From positions 1-64,000 of the forward strand of contig NZ_AXWS01000019.1 in assembly GCF_000482785.1 (NCBI RefSeq): a DNA stretch of 64,000 bases, in the 5' to 3' direction. Of this stretch, positions 14,424 to 23,331 are shown one piece after another. This DNA is from Derxia gummosa DSM 723. Its GTDB lineage: Bacteria > Pseudomonadota > Gammaproteobacteria > Burkholderiales > Burkholderiaceae_E. Below the pieces are notes generated by a model. The model had not been told where the DNA came from. It made no database searches and saw only the letters and a list, made by a program, of their open reading frames with translations. The position numbers and the translations under genes were made by a program. How positions within the stretch are numbered: the stretch's first letter is position 1; every line of letters begins with the position of its first letter.

Positions 14424-14483
14424 GTCTCTTCCTCGTGAGTGTTGTGCGGTGGACGGCGTGGACGGACGGCCGGAAGGGCCGGC

Positions 14484-14840
14484 TCAGTCGGCCTTGCGCG
14501 AAGCCTTCTCGTCGATGCCCGACAGCCCCTCGCGGCGCGCCAGCTCGGCCAGCACGTCCTGCGGCCCGAGATTGTGGTGCGCGAGCAGGACAAGGCTGTG
14601 AAACCAGAGATCGGCCACCTCGCCCGTCAGCAGGCGGGCGGCTTCGTCGGCCGGCTTCGCGCCGTGCTGGGCGTCCTTGGCGGCCATGACGGTTTCGCCG
14701 GCTTCCTCGGCGATCTTCTTGAGGATGGCGTCCTCGCCCTTGGCGAAGAGCTTGGCCACGTAGGACTTGCCCGGATCGCCACCCTTGCGGGACTCGATCA
14801 CCTCGGCGAGGCGTTGCAGCAGGCTGGCGTCGAAACTCAT
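14484..14840 (-). CDS. hisE: phosphoribosyl-ATP pyrophosphatase HisE
   Basis: A 118-aa enzyme of histidine step 2 (PR-ATP to PR-AMP). The all-alpha NTP-pyrophosphohydrolase motif [16 protein letters not shown] and the second metal site [17 protein letters not shown] are present. The ATG at 14840 overlaps the hisI stop in ATGA, which fixes the start even though the open frame continues upstream. hisE and hisI are separate genes, as in betaproteobacteria, not fused as in enterics. Confidence 0.95.
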   Translation of the reverse strand: MSFDASLLQRLAEVIESRKGGDPGKSYVAKLFAKGEDAILKKIAEEAGETVMAAKDAQHGAKPADEAARLLTGEVADLWFHSLVLLAHHNLGPQDVLAELARREGLSGIDEKASRKAD

Positions 14841-15370
14841 TTGTAGATGCTTTCGGGATCGACGATCACGGGATCGACCGCCACCCAGTGCGGCGCGGCC
14901 GTCCCGCCGTCGAGGCGTTCGAAGAAGCAGGAATGACGCCCGGTGTGGCAGGCGACGCCCGCACGCTGCTCGACCTTGAGTAGCACCACGTCCTGGTCGC
15001 AGTCGAGGCGGATCTCGAGCACGCGCTGGGTGTGGCCGCTTTCCTCGCCCTTGTGCCACAGGCGCTTGCGCGAGCGGCTCCAGTACACAGCCTCGCCCTT
15101 CGCGAGCGTGGCGGCGAGGGCGTCGCGGTTCATCCACGCGACCATGAGCACGTCGTTGGTCGCGGCCTCCTGGGCGATGGCGGGCACGAGGCCGTTGTCG
15201 TCCCAGCGGATGTGGTCGAGCCAGGCGACGGTGGCGGCACGATTGGTCGGCGCGGCGCTGCCGGACATGACCGTCACGGTGGCACCCGAAGGCGGGGCGG
15301 GTGTGGCGCTCGCGCTGCCGGCTGACGTGTCGCCATGCGCGGCGCAGCAGGCGTGAGGGTTTCGGTTCAT
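14837..15370 (-). CDS. hisI: phosphoribosyl-AMP cyclohydrolase HisI, with N-terminal extension
   Basis: Catalyses histidine step 3 (PR-AMP ring opening), a zinc/magnesium enzyme. The core (from about residue 48) has [18 protein letters not shown], the Mg site DCDQD and the zinc cysteines in [13 protein letters not shown]. The frame gives 177 aa, about 40 more than usual; the extra N-terminus is low-complexity with a CC pair near residue 8. Start 15370 is favoured because it makes an ATGA overlap with the upstream signal peptidase gene, but an internal ATG at 15268 would give a normal-length enzyme. Confidence 0.92.
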   Translation of the reverse strand: MNRNPHACCAAHGDTSAGSASATPAPPSGATVTVMSGSAAPTNRAATVAWLDHIRWDDNGLVPAIAQEAATNDVLMVAWMNRDALAATLAKGEAVYWSRSRKRLWHKGEESGHTQRVLEIRLDCDQDVVLLKVEQRAGVACHTGRHSCFFERLDGGTAAPHWVAVDPVIVDPESIYK

Positions 15371-15939
15371 GGTGCGTGGCTCGCGATATCGGTCCAGACG
15401 CGGTCGGTGCGGGGCAGCAATCCGTCGATCGAGGCGACGATCTTGATCGCATGGCCGCGCACGTTGGCGAGCGGCAGCGGACCCCAGTAGCGCGAGTCGA
15501 AGCTGTTGTCGCGGTTGTCGCCCATCACGAAGACGTGATCGGCCGGCACGACATAGGGGCCGAAGTCGCGGTGGCCGCCATTGCCCGGCTGGACTTCGCC
15601 GTTGATGACGAGCTTGCCGTCGAAGGCCGCGATGCGGTCGCCCGCGACCACCACCACGCGCTTGATCAGCCGCTCGCCATCGACCGGCGACCGGAAGGTG
15701 ATGACCTCGCCGCGCAGCGGCACGGAGCGCTCGACCAGATGGATGTCGGTAAACGGCACGCGCAGGTTGTAGGCCGTGTTGTCCACCAGCACCCGGTCGC
15801 CGACCTGGAGCGTCGGCAGCATCGACTCACTCGGGATCTGGTACCAGTCGGCGGCGGCCGAGCGGAAGGTGAACATGCAGGCGATGAAGAGCGCGGTCGG
15901 CGCCCATTCGCGGGCGATGCGGGTCAGGCGGGTTTTCAT
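15367..15939 (-). CDS. signal peptidase I (accessory LepB-like)
   Basis: A 190-aa membrane serine protease that removes signal peptides from exported proteins. One N-terminal membrane helix (about residues 13-28) is followed by the catalytic serine in [15 protein letters not shown], the catalytic lysine in [12 protein letters not shown], and box [17 protein letters not shown]. It is shorter than the main LepB and lacks the second membrane helix and large insert. It lies inside the his genes, between hisF and hisI, and overlaps hisI by 4 bases, so it is probably cotranscribed. Confidence 0.92.
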   Translation of the reverse strand: MKTRLTRIAREWAPTALFIACMFTFRSAAADWYQIPSESMLPTLQVGDRVLVDNTAYNLRVPFTDIHLVERSVPLRGEVITFRSPVDGERLIKRVVVVAGDRIAAFDGKLVINGEVQPGNGGHRDFGPYVVPADHVFVMGDNRDNSFDSRYWGPLPLANVRGHAIKIVASIDGLLPRTDRVWTDIASHAP

Positions 15940-15984
15940 GGGAGCGCGTGCGTCATCAAGGGGAGTGGCGTGCCGACACCGGCA

Positions 15985-16752
15985 TCACAGCCGCATCGGC
16001 AGACCCTGGGCGGCCATGAAGCGCTTGGCCTCGCCCACGGTGTGCTGGCCGAAGTGGAAGATGCTCGCGGCGAGCACCGCGTCGGCACGGCCGATCGCGA
16101 CGCCGTCGGCGAGGTCCTGCAGACCGCCGACGCCGCCCGAGGCGATCACCGGGATACCCACGGCATCGCTCACGGCGCGCGTGAGGTCGAGGTCGAAGCC
16201 CGACTTCGTGCCATCGCGGTCCATGCTCGTGAGCAGGATCTCGCCAGCGCCGAGCGCTTCGATGCGCTTCGCCCAATCGACGGCGTCGAGGCCGGTCGTC
16301 TTGCGGCCGCCGTGGGTGTACACCTCCCAGCCGCTTTCGCCGGGGCCGGTGCGGCGCTTGGCGTCGATGGCCACGACGATGCATTGCGCGCCGTAGCGCG
16401 CCGAGGCGTCGGCCACGAGCTGGGGGTTGGTCACGGCGCTGGTGTTGATCGACACCTTGTCGGCGCCCGCGTTGAGCAGCCGGCGCACGTCATGCACCTC
16501 GCGCACGCCGCCACCCACGGTGAGAGGAATGAACACCTGCGAGGCCACAGCCTCGATCACATGCAGGATCAGGTCGCGCTCGTCGCTGGAAGCAGTGATG
16601 TCGAGGAAGGTGAGCTCGTCGGCGCCCTGTTCGTTGTAGCGCGCCGCGATCTCGACCGGATCGCCGGCGTCGCGCAGTTCGACGAAGTTGGTGCCCTTGA
16701 CGACCCGGCCGGCGGTCACGTCAAGGCAGGGGATGATGCGTTTGGCGAGCAC
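15985..16752 (-). CDS. hisF: imidazole glycerol phosphate synthase, cyclase subunit HisF
   Basis: A 255-aa (beta/alpha)8 barrel that, with HisH, makes imidazole glycerol phosphate and AICAR. It starts [20 protein letters not shown], with catalytic Asp11 in PCLDV, and carries [33 protein letters not shown] (second catalytic Asp) and [10 protein letters not shown] 225-base non-coding gap separates it from hisA. Confidence 0.97.
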   Translation of the reverse strand: MLAKRIIPCLDVTAGRVVKGTNFVELRDAGDPVEIAARYNEQGADELTFLDITASSDERDLILHVIEAVASQVFIPLTVGGGVREVHDVRRLLNAGADKVSINTSAVTNPQLVADASARYGAQCIVVAIDAKRRTGPGESGWEVYTHGGRKTTGLDAVDWAKRIEALGAGEILLTSMDRDGTKSGFDLDLTRAVSDAVGIPVIASGGVGGLQDLADGVAIGRADAVLAASIFHFGQHTVGEAKRFMAAQGLPMRL

Positions 16753-16977
16753 GGTGCAGGCTCTTCGGAAGATGGCGGGAAAGCGCGGATGCTAACCCGG
16801 CGGGCGGAGCGGACCGGCGCGAGGGCGGGACTTGCGGTCGCCGGAGCCGGGACTGATGAAAGCGCCAACCCACCCAGCCGATCGGACAGAGGGTGCCAGG
16901 AACCCGTGATGGCGGCGCAAGGGCCGGGACGGAGGGGGCGGATCCCCGGTTGTCCGCCCGGATACGGGCGCCGGGAC

Positions 16978-17733
16978 TCAGGCCGCCGGCTTCTCGCCGC
17001 GCAGTTCGTCGGCGCGGGCCTGACCGGCCTTGAGATCGAGCGAGCCGGTGTAGATCGAGCGACCGCAGATCACGGCCTCGACGCCGTCGTCCTCGACCGC
17101 GCACAGCGCCTCGATGTCGGTCACGCTGGCGACGCCGCCCGACGCGATCACGGGAATCTTGAGCGCCCGCGCGAGCTTGACCGTCGCCTCGATGTTCACG
17201 CCGCTGAGCATGCCGTCGCGGCCGATGTCGGTGTAGATCACGCCTTCGACGCCGTAGTCCTCGAATTTCTTGGCGAGATCGACGACCTCATGGCCGGTGA
17301 GCTTGCTCCAGCCGTCGGTGGCGACCTTTCCGTCCTTGGCGTCGAGACCGACCATAATGTGGCCGCCGAAGGCGCCGCAGGCGTCATGCAGGAAGCCCGG
17401 GTTCTTGACCGCCGCCGTGCCGATGATCACGTAGTCGATGCCGTCGTCGAGATAGCGCTCGATCGTGTCGAGGTCGCGGATGCCGCCGCCAATCTGCACC
17501 GGAATGCGGCCGTCGATGGCCTTGAGGATGGACTTCACCGCCGCTTCGTTCTTGGGCTTGCCGGCGAAGGCGCCGTTCAGGTCGACCAGATGCAGGCGGC
17601 GCGCGCCCTGTTCCAGCCAGTGCGCGGCCATCGCGCCGGGGTCTTCGGAAAAGACGGTGGCGTCGTTCATTTCGCCTTGCTTCAGGCGGACGCATTGACC
17701 GTCTTTCAGATCGATTGCAGGAATGAGCAGCAT
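16978..17733 (-). CDS. hisA: ProFAR isomerase HisA
   Basis: A 251-aa (beta/alpha)8 barrel, histidine step 4. It begins [20 protein letters not shown] (catalytic Asp in AIDLKDG) and has [31 protein letters not shown] (catalytic Asp) and [10 protein letters not shown]. It follows hisH by 49 bases. The 225-base gap to hisF (16753-16977) holds no recognisable gene or terminator. Confidence 0.97.
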   Translation of the reverse strand: MLLIPAIDLKDGQCVRLKQGEMNDATVFSEDPGAMAAHWLEQGARRLHLVDLNGAFAGKPKNEAAVKSILKAIDGRIPVQIGGGIRDLDTIERYLDDGIDYVIIGTAAVKNPGFLHDACGAFGGHIMVGLDAKDGKVATDGWSKLTGHEVVDLAKKFEDYGVEGVIYTDIGRDGMLSGVNIEATVKLARALKIPVIASGGVASVTDIEALCAVEDDGVEAVICGRSIYTGSLDLKAGQARADELRGEKPAA

Positions 17734-17782
17734 GGGAAACGGGCTCGGGTGGCAGAAAAGAAGGCGGCCAAAGCGGAATTGC

Positions 17783-18445
17783 TCAGGGCTGCCACGAGGC
17801 GAAATTCCGATACAGCGTCAGCCCTGCGGTTGACGACTTTTCGGGATGAAACTGGGTTGCAAAAATGTTATCCCGCGCTATTGCACAGGTAAAGGCGAGT
17901 GTTTCAGCGTTCCCGTAATGGGTCTTGCCCACGGAATGCGCCGGGTCTTTCACCTGGGCATGAAAGCTGTGCACGAAATAGAACATCGCGTCGTCTTCCA
18001 CGCCGGCCCACATCGCATGGGGGCTTTGTCGCACGTTGTTCCAGCCCATGTGCGGGACTTTCATGCGCGTGCCGTCGGGCAACTGCATGTCGGCCGCGCG
18101 GAAGCGCACGCAATGGCCCGGAATCAGGCCGAGGCCCGGCGTCGGATTGGCGTCATGCGATTCATCCGAAGCGTCGAGCAGCATCTGCTCGCCGATGCAC
18201 ACGCCGAACAGCGGATGCGTCTCGGCCATCTTGAGTACCGCGTCGTGCAGGCCGCTTTCGCGCAGGAAGCGCATGCAGTCGGGCATCGCGCCCTGACCGG
18301 GCAGGATGATGCGGTCGGCGGCGAGCACCTCGGCGGCTTCACTCGTGACGCGCACGTCGGCCTCGGGCGCGGCATGCACCATCGCCTGATGGACGCTGCG
18401 GATGTTGCCCATGCCGTAATCAACGATGACGATGCGCCCGCTCAC
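17783..18445 (-). CDS. hisH: imidazole glycerol phosphate synthase, glutaminase subunit HisH
   Basis: A 220-aa class-I glutamine amidotransferase that feeds ammonia to HisF. It has the oxyanion strand [12 protein letters not shown], the nucleophile cysteine in [13 protein letters not shown], and the His/Glu pair in TQFHPEKSS. The start codon overlaps the hisB stop in ATGA. There is no marC-type gene between hisB and hisH, unlike in some Burkholderia. Confidence 0.96.
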   Translation of the reverse strand: MSGRIVIVDYGMGNIRSVHQAMVHAAPEADVRVTSEAAEVLAADRIILPGQGAMPDCMRFLRESGLHDAVLKMAETHPLFGVCIGEQMLLDASDESHDANPTPGLGLIPGHCVRFRAADMQLPDGTRMKVPHMGWNNVRQSPHAMWAGVEDDAMFYFVHSFHAQVKDPAHSVGKTHYGNAETLAFTCAIARDNIFATQFHPEKSSTAGLTLYRNFASWQP

Positions 18446-19044
18446 AGCGACCCCTTCGTGCTCGGAATGACATCGCCCAGACGCTCGTCGCGCGACGCGG
18501 CCATGCGCAGCGCGCGGCCGAAGGCCTTGAAGATCGTCTCGGCCTGGTGATGCGCGTTGTGGCCGCGCAGGTTGTCGATGTGCAGCGAGACCAGCGCGTG
18601 GTTGACGAAGCCCTGGAAGAACTCGTGCACCAGTTGCGTGTCGAGCCCGCCGATGCTGCCCGCCGTGAACTTGCAGTCGAGCACGAGGCCGGGTCGGCCC
18701 GAGAAGTCGATGACGACGCGCGACAGCGCTTCGTCGAGCGGCACATAGCTGTGGCCGTAGCGGACGATGCCCTTCTTGTCGCCGATGGCCTTGGCCACCG
18801 CCTGACCGAGCGTGATGCCCACGTCTTCCACCGTGTGATGGCCGTCGATGTGCAGGTCGCCCGCGGCGTGGATGTCGAGGTCGATCAGGCCGTGGCGCGC
18901 GATCTGGTCGAGCATGTGGTCGAAGAAGCCAATGCCGGTGGCGAGCGCCGACGTGCCCTTGCCGTCGAGATTGACCGCGACGCGGATCTTCGTCTCGGCG
19001 GTGTTGCGGACGACTTCCGCAATGCGTGGGGTGGGACTGGTCAT
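18442..19044 (-). CDS. hisB: imidazoleglycerol-phosphate dehydratase HisB
   Basis: A 200-aa monofunctional dehydratase, without the phosphatase domain of enteric HisB. It contains the two metal-binding motifs HHTVEDVGI and [13 protein letters not shown], plus [16 protein letters not shown] and DFSGRPGLV. Start 19044 ([15 protein letters not shown]) gives the family length; the frame stays open upstream but is not family-like. The gene directly upstream on this strand is hisD, across an intervening opposite-strand gene; hisC is missing. Confidence 0.96.
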   Translation of the reverse strand: MTSPTPRIAEVVRNTAETKIRVAVNLDGKGTSALATGIGFFDHMLDQIARHGLIDLDIHAAGDLHIDGHHTVEDVGITLGQAVAKAIGDKKGIVRYGHSYVPLDEALSRVVIDFSGRPGLVLDCKFTAGSIGGLDTQLVHEFFQGFVNHALVSLHIDNLRGHNAHHQAETIFKAFGRALRMAASRDERLGDVIPSTKGSL

Positions 19045-19224
19045 GGAAATGCCGGCGCCGGCCGGGCGTCGGTCATGGAATGGGATTCGTGGATCGGGCG
19101 GATGTTGGCACAAAGCCGTGTGCTGTCTTTCACCGCGCGGATGCCGTAACGGGCTGGTAAAGCCGGCAGACATCTGCACTACCTATGATGCAATGCATCA
19201 ATTCCATTCCCCTCCGAGGAAGCC

Positions 19225-19509
19225 GTGAGTGAACTTGAGCATTACGTGCGTGATGTCGAGGAGCTGAATCTCGCAATCCGCCGTCAGGCCGAATACGCGG
19301 GTTTCGATCTGCATGATCTGTCGGCCGTCGATCGCCTGATCGAGAACCCGCCCGAGCATTACGACCCGGCGCAGAAGACGAAGCTCGACAAGCTGCGCGG
19401 CCTGCTCATCCTGCGCGGCCAGGTGCGTGCCGAGCGCATCCGCGATGGCCTGCCGCCGCTGCCGGGGCCGAACGATCCGCCGCTGCATCTGCCGCGCGAT
19501 CCGGACTGA
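19225..19509 (+). CDS. conserved-looking small protein of unknown function between hisB and hisD
   Basis: A 94-aa frame with a GTG start and a good ribosome-binding site (GAGGAAG just upstream). The product is soluble and charged: an N-terminal helical part (SELEHYVRDVEELNLAIRRQ) and a Pro-rich tail (LPPLPGPNDPPLHLPRDPD). No family was recognised. It is the only + strand gene among the his genes and occupies the place where hisC is expected. A real gene is likely from the RBS and biased amino-acid use, but no function can be given. Confidence 0.6.
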   Translation: MSELEHYVRDVEELNLAIRRQAEYAGFDLHDLSAVDRLIENPPEHYDPAQKTKLDKLRGLLILRGQVRAERIRDGLPPLPGPNDPPLHLPRDPD

Positions 19510-19593
19510 GCTGGGCGCGCCGGGCGCCGGCCTGGCCGGCGGGCTGCGTCAGCGCCTGGCCCGGTCCGCTCGCGCCGCCGCGAGGCGCGGGCG

Positions 19594-20931
19594 TCAGCCC
19601 TCGTCCTTCAGCCGCAGTTCCGCCGCACGGGCGTGGGCGGTGAGGCCCTCGCTGTGCGCGAGCGTGCTGGCGATGCGGCCGAGCTTCTGCGCGCCGGCCG
19701 CGCTCACGTCGATGAGGCTGGAGCGCTTGATGAAGTCGTACACGCCGAGTGGCGAGCTGAAGCGCGCCGTGCCCGACGTGGGCAGCACGTGGTTGGGGCC
19801 GGCGCAGTAGTCGCCGAGGCTCTCGCTCGTGTAGCGGCCGAGGAAGATCGCGCCGGCATGCTTGAGCAGCGGCAGCAGCGCGTGCGGATCGGCGACGCTC
19901 ACTTCCATGTGCTCGGGCGCGACGCGGTTGGCGACGGCCGCCGCTTCTTCCAGATCGCGCACGACGACGATCGCGCCCCGGTTGCGCAGGCTGGTGGCGA
20001 TGATTTCGCGGCGCGGCATGGTTGGCAGCAGGCGGGCGATCGCGGCCTCGACCTCGTCGGCGAAGGCGGCGCTCGGCGTGAGCAGGATGGCCTGGGCCAG
20101 CTCGTCATGCTCGGCCTGGCTGAACAGGTCGATGGCGACCCAGTCGGCGAGCTGGGGGATGGCGGCGGTGTCGCCGTCGCAGATCACGAGGATCTCGCTC
20201 GGCCCCGCGATCATGTCGATGCCGCAGACGCCGAACACGCGCCGCTTGGCCTCGGCCACATAGGCGTTGCCGGGGCCGACGATCTTGTCCACCTTGGGCA
20301 CGGTGGCGGTGCCGTAGGCGAGCGCGCCGACGGCCTGGGCGCCGCCGATGGCGAACACCCGGTCCACGCCGGCGATCGCCGCCGCCGCCAGCACCGTGTC
20401 GTTGCGCACGCCGCCCGGCGTGGGCGTGACCATGATCAGCTCGCCCACGCCCGCGACGCGCGCCGGCACCGCGTCCATGAGGATCGACGACGGATAGGCC
20501 GCCTTGCCGCCCGGCACGTACAGGCCCACGCGGTCGAGCGGCGTCACCTTCTGGCCGAGCAGCGTGCCGTCGGCGTCGTGGTACTGGAAGCTGCCGGCGG
20601 TCTTGTCGAGCTGGATCGCGTGGTACTCGCGCACCCGTTCGGCGGCGGCTTCGAGCGCGGCGCGCACCTCGGCGGGGATGGCGGCGAGCGCGGCGTCGAG
20701 TTCGGCGCGGCCGATCTCGAGCGCGGCCATCGACCCGGCCTCGACGCGGTCGAACTTGCGCGTGTAGTCGAGCACGGCCTCGTCGCCGCGCTTGCGCACG
20801 TCGGCGAGGATGGACGCGACCGCCGACTCGATCGCCGCGTCGGTCTCGGCCTCGAAGGCGAGCAGATGGTCGAGCTTCGCGGTGAAGTCGGCGTCGGAGG
20901 TGGCGAGGCGGTGGATGAGGGGCGCGGACAT
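19594..20931 (-). CDS. hisD: histidinol dehydrogenase HisD
   Basis: A 445-aa zinc enzyme for the last two steps, histidinol to histidine with 2 NAD+. Motifs include the NAD region [20 protein letters not shown], the family signature [20 protein letters not shown] (within the zinc and substrate site), [10 protein letters not shown] and the C-terminal APEHMEVSV. It lies between hisG (134-base gap upstream) and the opposite-strand small gene. Confidence 0.97.
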   Translation of the reverse strand: MSAPLIHRLATSDADFTAKLDHLLAFEAETDAAIESAVASILADVRKRGDEAVLDYTRKFDRVEAGSMAALEIGRAELDAALAAIPAEVRAALEAAAERVREYHAIQLDKTAGSFQYHDADGTLLGQKVTPLDRVGLYVPGGKAAYPSSILMDAVPARVAGVGELIMVTPTPGGVRNDTVLAAAAIAGVDRVFAIGGAQAVGALAYGTATVPKVDKIVGPGNAYVAEAKRRVFGVCGIDMIAGPSEILVICDGDTAAIPQLADWVAIDLFSQAEHDELAQAILLTPSAAFADEVEAAIARLLPTMPRREIIATSLRNRGAIVVVRDLEEAAAVANRVAPEHMEVSVADPHALLPLLKHAGAIFLGRYTSESLGDYCAGPNHVLPTSGTARFSSPLGVYDFIKRSSLIDVSAAGAQKLGRIASTLAHSEGLTAHARAAELRLKDEG

Positions 20932-21065
20932 GGCGTTGCCTGGAATGCGGGGAAGAACGAAGGGTGGTGCCGGAAGGCCGGCGGTTCAAGCGCGTGGCCC
21001 GACGGATGGAGCGGCGTTCGGCGCGCGGCGCCTCGGGCGCGGCGGACTGCCGCCGCCGCCGGGCC

Positions 21066-21719
21066 TCAGCCCTCGACCGCGCCGCGGAAGGCGTCGATCA
21101 GCGGTTGCAGCTGGGCATGCTTCAGCTTGAGCGAGGCCTGGTTGACGATCAGGCGCGAACTGATGCGCATGATCTCTTCCACCTCGACGAGGTTGTTGGC
21201 GCGCAGCGTGCCGCCGGTGGAGACGATGTCGACGATGGCGTCGGCCAGACCCACGAGTGGCGCCAGTTCCATCGAGCCGTAGAGCTTGATGAGGTCCACG
21301 TGCATGCCCTTGCGGCCGAAGAACTCGCGCGCGATGGCGGTGTACTTGGTGGCGACGCGGATGCGCGCGCCCCGGCGCACCGCGCCCGCGTAGTCGAAGC
21401 CGTTCGGCACTGCGACGCTCACGCGCGCGGCGGCGATGTTCAGGTCGACCGGCTCGTACAGGCCTTCGCCGTCGCCATGCTCGGCGTTGTGCTCGATGAG
21501 CACGTCCTTGCCGGCGATGCCGAAGTCGGCGCCGCCGTATTGCACATAGGTGGGCACATCGCTCGCGCGCACGATCACGATGCGCAGATCGGGGTCGCTG
21601 GTGGGCAGGATGAGCTTGCGCGACGACTCCGGGCTTTCGGTGACCTGGATGCCGGCGGCGACGAGTAGCGGCACGGTCTCTTCGAAGATCCGGCCTTTGG
21701 AAAGGGCGAGGGTGAGCAT
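21066..21719 (-). CDS. hisG: ATP phosphoribosyltransferase, short form HisG
   Basis: A 217-aa catalytic subunit of the first and feedback-controlled histidine step (ATP + PRPP). It starts [19 protein letters not shown], has the periplasmic-binding-protein-like fold, and has the PRPP loop around [19 protein letters not shown]. The C-terminal histidine-binding domain is missing, so this is the short form, which needs the HisRS-like regulator HisZ; no hisZ is in this window. It is the first his gene on this strand, and in relatives it follows murA directly. Confidence 0.96.
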   Translation of the reverse strand: MLTLALSKGRIFEETVPLLVAAGIQVTESPESSRKLILPTSDPDLRIVIVRASDVPTYVQYGGADFGIAGKDVLIEHNAEHGDGEGLYEPVDLNIAAARVSVAVPNGFDYAGAVRRGARIRVATKYTAIAREFFGRKGMHVDLIKLYGSMELAPLVGLADAIVDIVSTGGTLRANNLVEVEEIMRISSRLIVNQASLKLKHAQLQPLIDAFRGAVEG

Positions 21720-21855
21720 CGGGCGAGTTTAGCGCGCGGGCGCGGGCCGTCCGGCGGGGCACGGACGCGCGTTCGTCGAGGCGCGCGCCCGGCGTCCCAG
21801 CGCCTCGGCCGGGCGCGCCGAAGATCGACCGCGTCCGCAACTCCGGCCGCCGATC

Positions 21856-22743
21856 ATGACCGTTCCCTTCCCCGTCCCGCACGGCACCCCGCCGATGCCC
21901 GCGCTGCTCGATGCCGCCGCGCTGCCAGCGTTCGCCTCGATGTCCGACGCGCGCTACCTCGGCGTCTGGCGCCGCGACCTGCTGGTCGCGCCCGGCGTGC
22001 ATGACGCCGTCACGCGCCGCTACTGGCTCCAGACCGAGGGCTGGCATGCCGACATCGAGGTGCGCGCCGACCGGCCCGACTTCGCCGGCATCACCGGCTT
22101 CACCGATTGCGACGACGCCCGCCTGCGCTGGCTCGCGGGTCAGGCCGCCTTCGCCGGCCACACCCGCCTCGCCGCCGACGGCCGGCTCTGCTTCTGGGAC
22201 CGGCAGATCGACTTCGCGCTCGGCGACGCGCTCGACATCGGCGCCAACACGCTCGACGGCGACACGCTGCACGAATGGGGCGCGCTTGCCGCCTACTACG
22301 AGCTGTGGCGACGCGAGCCAGACAGCGTCGGGCCGGACGAGACCGAAGGCGCGGGCGCGGTCGGTGATGCCGGCCGGGCGGGCGCCGCGGCCATGCCCGT
22401 CACCGCGTCGACGCCTCAGGCCGTCGCCCTGGCGGTGCACGCCCCCTTGCCCGTCCCCGAGCACGCCGCCCGGCCGCCCCGGCTGCTGTGCGCCGGCCGC
22501 TGGTTCGCCCGCGTGCGCGACCGCGCCTTGCCCGCGAGTCCCGCGCTGCGCGCTCGCCGCGCCCTGGTCGAAGGCCGCGCGCGGCGTGACGAACTCATCG
22601 CCTTTGCCGATCTGGAAGTGTCGATCGGCCGCATCGACGCCGAGGGCCGGGCGCTTGTGCTGCATTCGACGCTGCCCTGGCTCGAAGGCCGCGAACTGGC
22701 GCCGGAAGCAGCGCCGCCAATGGCGTCCCGAAGGGCGTCGTAG
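21856..22743 (+). CDS. unknown protein, possible HRI1/lipocalin-like beta-barrel
   Basis: A 295-aa soluble protein with no signal peptide. The N-terminal part has WRRDLLVAPG, RRYWLQTEGWHADIEVRAD, FAGITGFTDCDDARLRW and an acidic tryptophan-rich strand pattern. This resembles small bacterial proteins with a YWLQ...DI motif, related in pattern to HRI1-type double beta-barrels; the link is from memory and weak. A low-complexity Ala/Pro insert (about residues 160-200) precedes a C-terminal strand-rich part. A second ATG at 21898 is possible. It is the first gene of the block that separates hisG from murA. Confidence 0.55.
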   Translation: MTVPFPVPHGTPPMPALLDAAALPAFASMSDARYLGVWRRDLLVAPGVHDAVTRRYWLQTEGWHADIEVRADRPDFAGITGFTDCDDARLRWLAGQAAFAGHTRLAADGRLCFWDRQIDFALGDALDIGANTLDGDTLHEWGALAAYYELWRREPDSVGPDETEGAGAVGDAGRAGAAAMPVTASTPQAVALAVHAPLPVPEHAARPPRLLCAGRWFARVRDRALPASPALRARRALVEGRARRDELIAFADLEVSIGRIDAEGRALVLHSTLPWLEGRELAPEAAPPMASRRAS

Positions 22744-23331
22744 CCGGGAGCGGGGCGGGTTCCCCGCGCCGGCTCCCTCGCTGTCGCGGGCCTGCCTCGC
22801 GCAAGCGCCGACTTCCGCGTCGATTTCGCCGCATCCGGCAGATCCGGCCCGGATGGCAAAACCGACGGTCCGCATCGCGAAATACGGCGGCCAAGTGCCG
22901 AGGATTCGATATAGACCGCGCATGCGAGCTGCCAGCCTCGCCGCGGCGACGCTGGCCTTTGCCCACACACTGGTCGGATGTTCGCCTTTCCGGTTTCTGC
23001 CGAATCCGGCACATCCGCGGCCTGCGCGCCACTGTCCCGCCTATCCGTTTTCGCGCGGACGTGCCGCCACGCTCCCGCCGCCGTTCACCCTGCCGGTGAA
23101 ATCGATGCAGGACGGGTAGCGGCCGCGACCCGAAACCAAGCATTCATGAGGCAGGCGTGGCAATTTTCCAGGTCACGGACGGTGACGACAGCTTCATCAG
23201 CGCCGACGCCAAAGCGGCCGAGCTGGTGCTGCTTGGCGTGGTCGATACCGGCGCCGCGCTCGCGGCAAGCGACTTCGGGCTGTGCGCCTGAAGTCGCGCG
23301 GCGCGGCGGTCCTGCCCGGTCGCCGCGCCGC
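22744..23331. other. 588-base gap with a gene fragment and a possible small lipoprotein
   Basis: This stretch looks less GC-rich and less coding-like than its flanks. It holds an RTX-tail remnant (listed separately) and a 65-codon frame from 22922 to 23119 (+). That frame's start, MRAASLAAATLAFAHTLVGC, looks like a lipoprotein signal with an LVGC lipobox, followed by a Pro/Arg-rich part of no known family. No ribosome-binding site is clear, so the small lipoprotein is only a possibility. No promoter or RNA gene was recognised. Confidence 0.4.
23157..23291 (+). pseudogene. 3' remnant of an RTX-type secreted protein gene
   Basis: Forty-four codons before TGA read with SFISADAKAAELVLLGVV and ALAASDFGLCA. 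They match the last residues of the full RTX protein at 31534-34755 (FRFVSADGN, SELTLLGVV, ALTASDFGLFA), including the spacing between blocks. No upstream Ca-binding repeats remain. The simplest reading is the leftover 3' end (C-terminal secretion region) of a former paralogue. It could still be translated from GTG 23157, but a free 44-aa product seems unlikely. Confidence 0.7.

Noticed and set aside
15301-17892. 863-codon + strand frame across lepB, hisF and hisA
   Set aside because: Antisense to three confirmed genes; product is Ala/Arg/Asp/His-rich without motifs.
21720-21855. Attachment site or tRNA end marking the island border at hisG
   Set aside because: Only GC-rich sequence is seen; no tRNA fragment, no direct repeat matching the murA border, no integrase.
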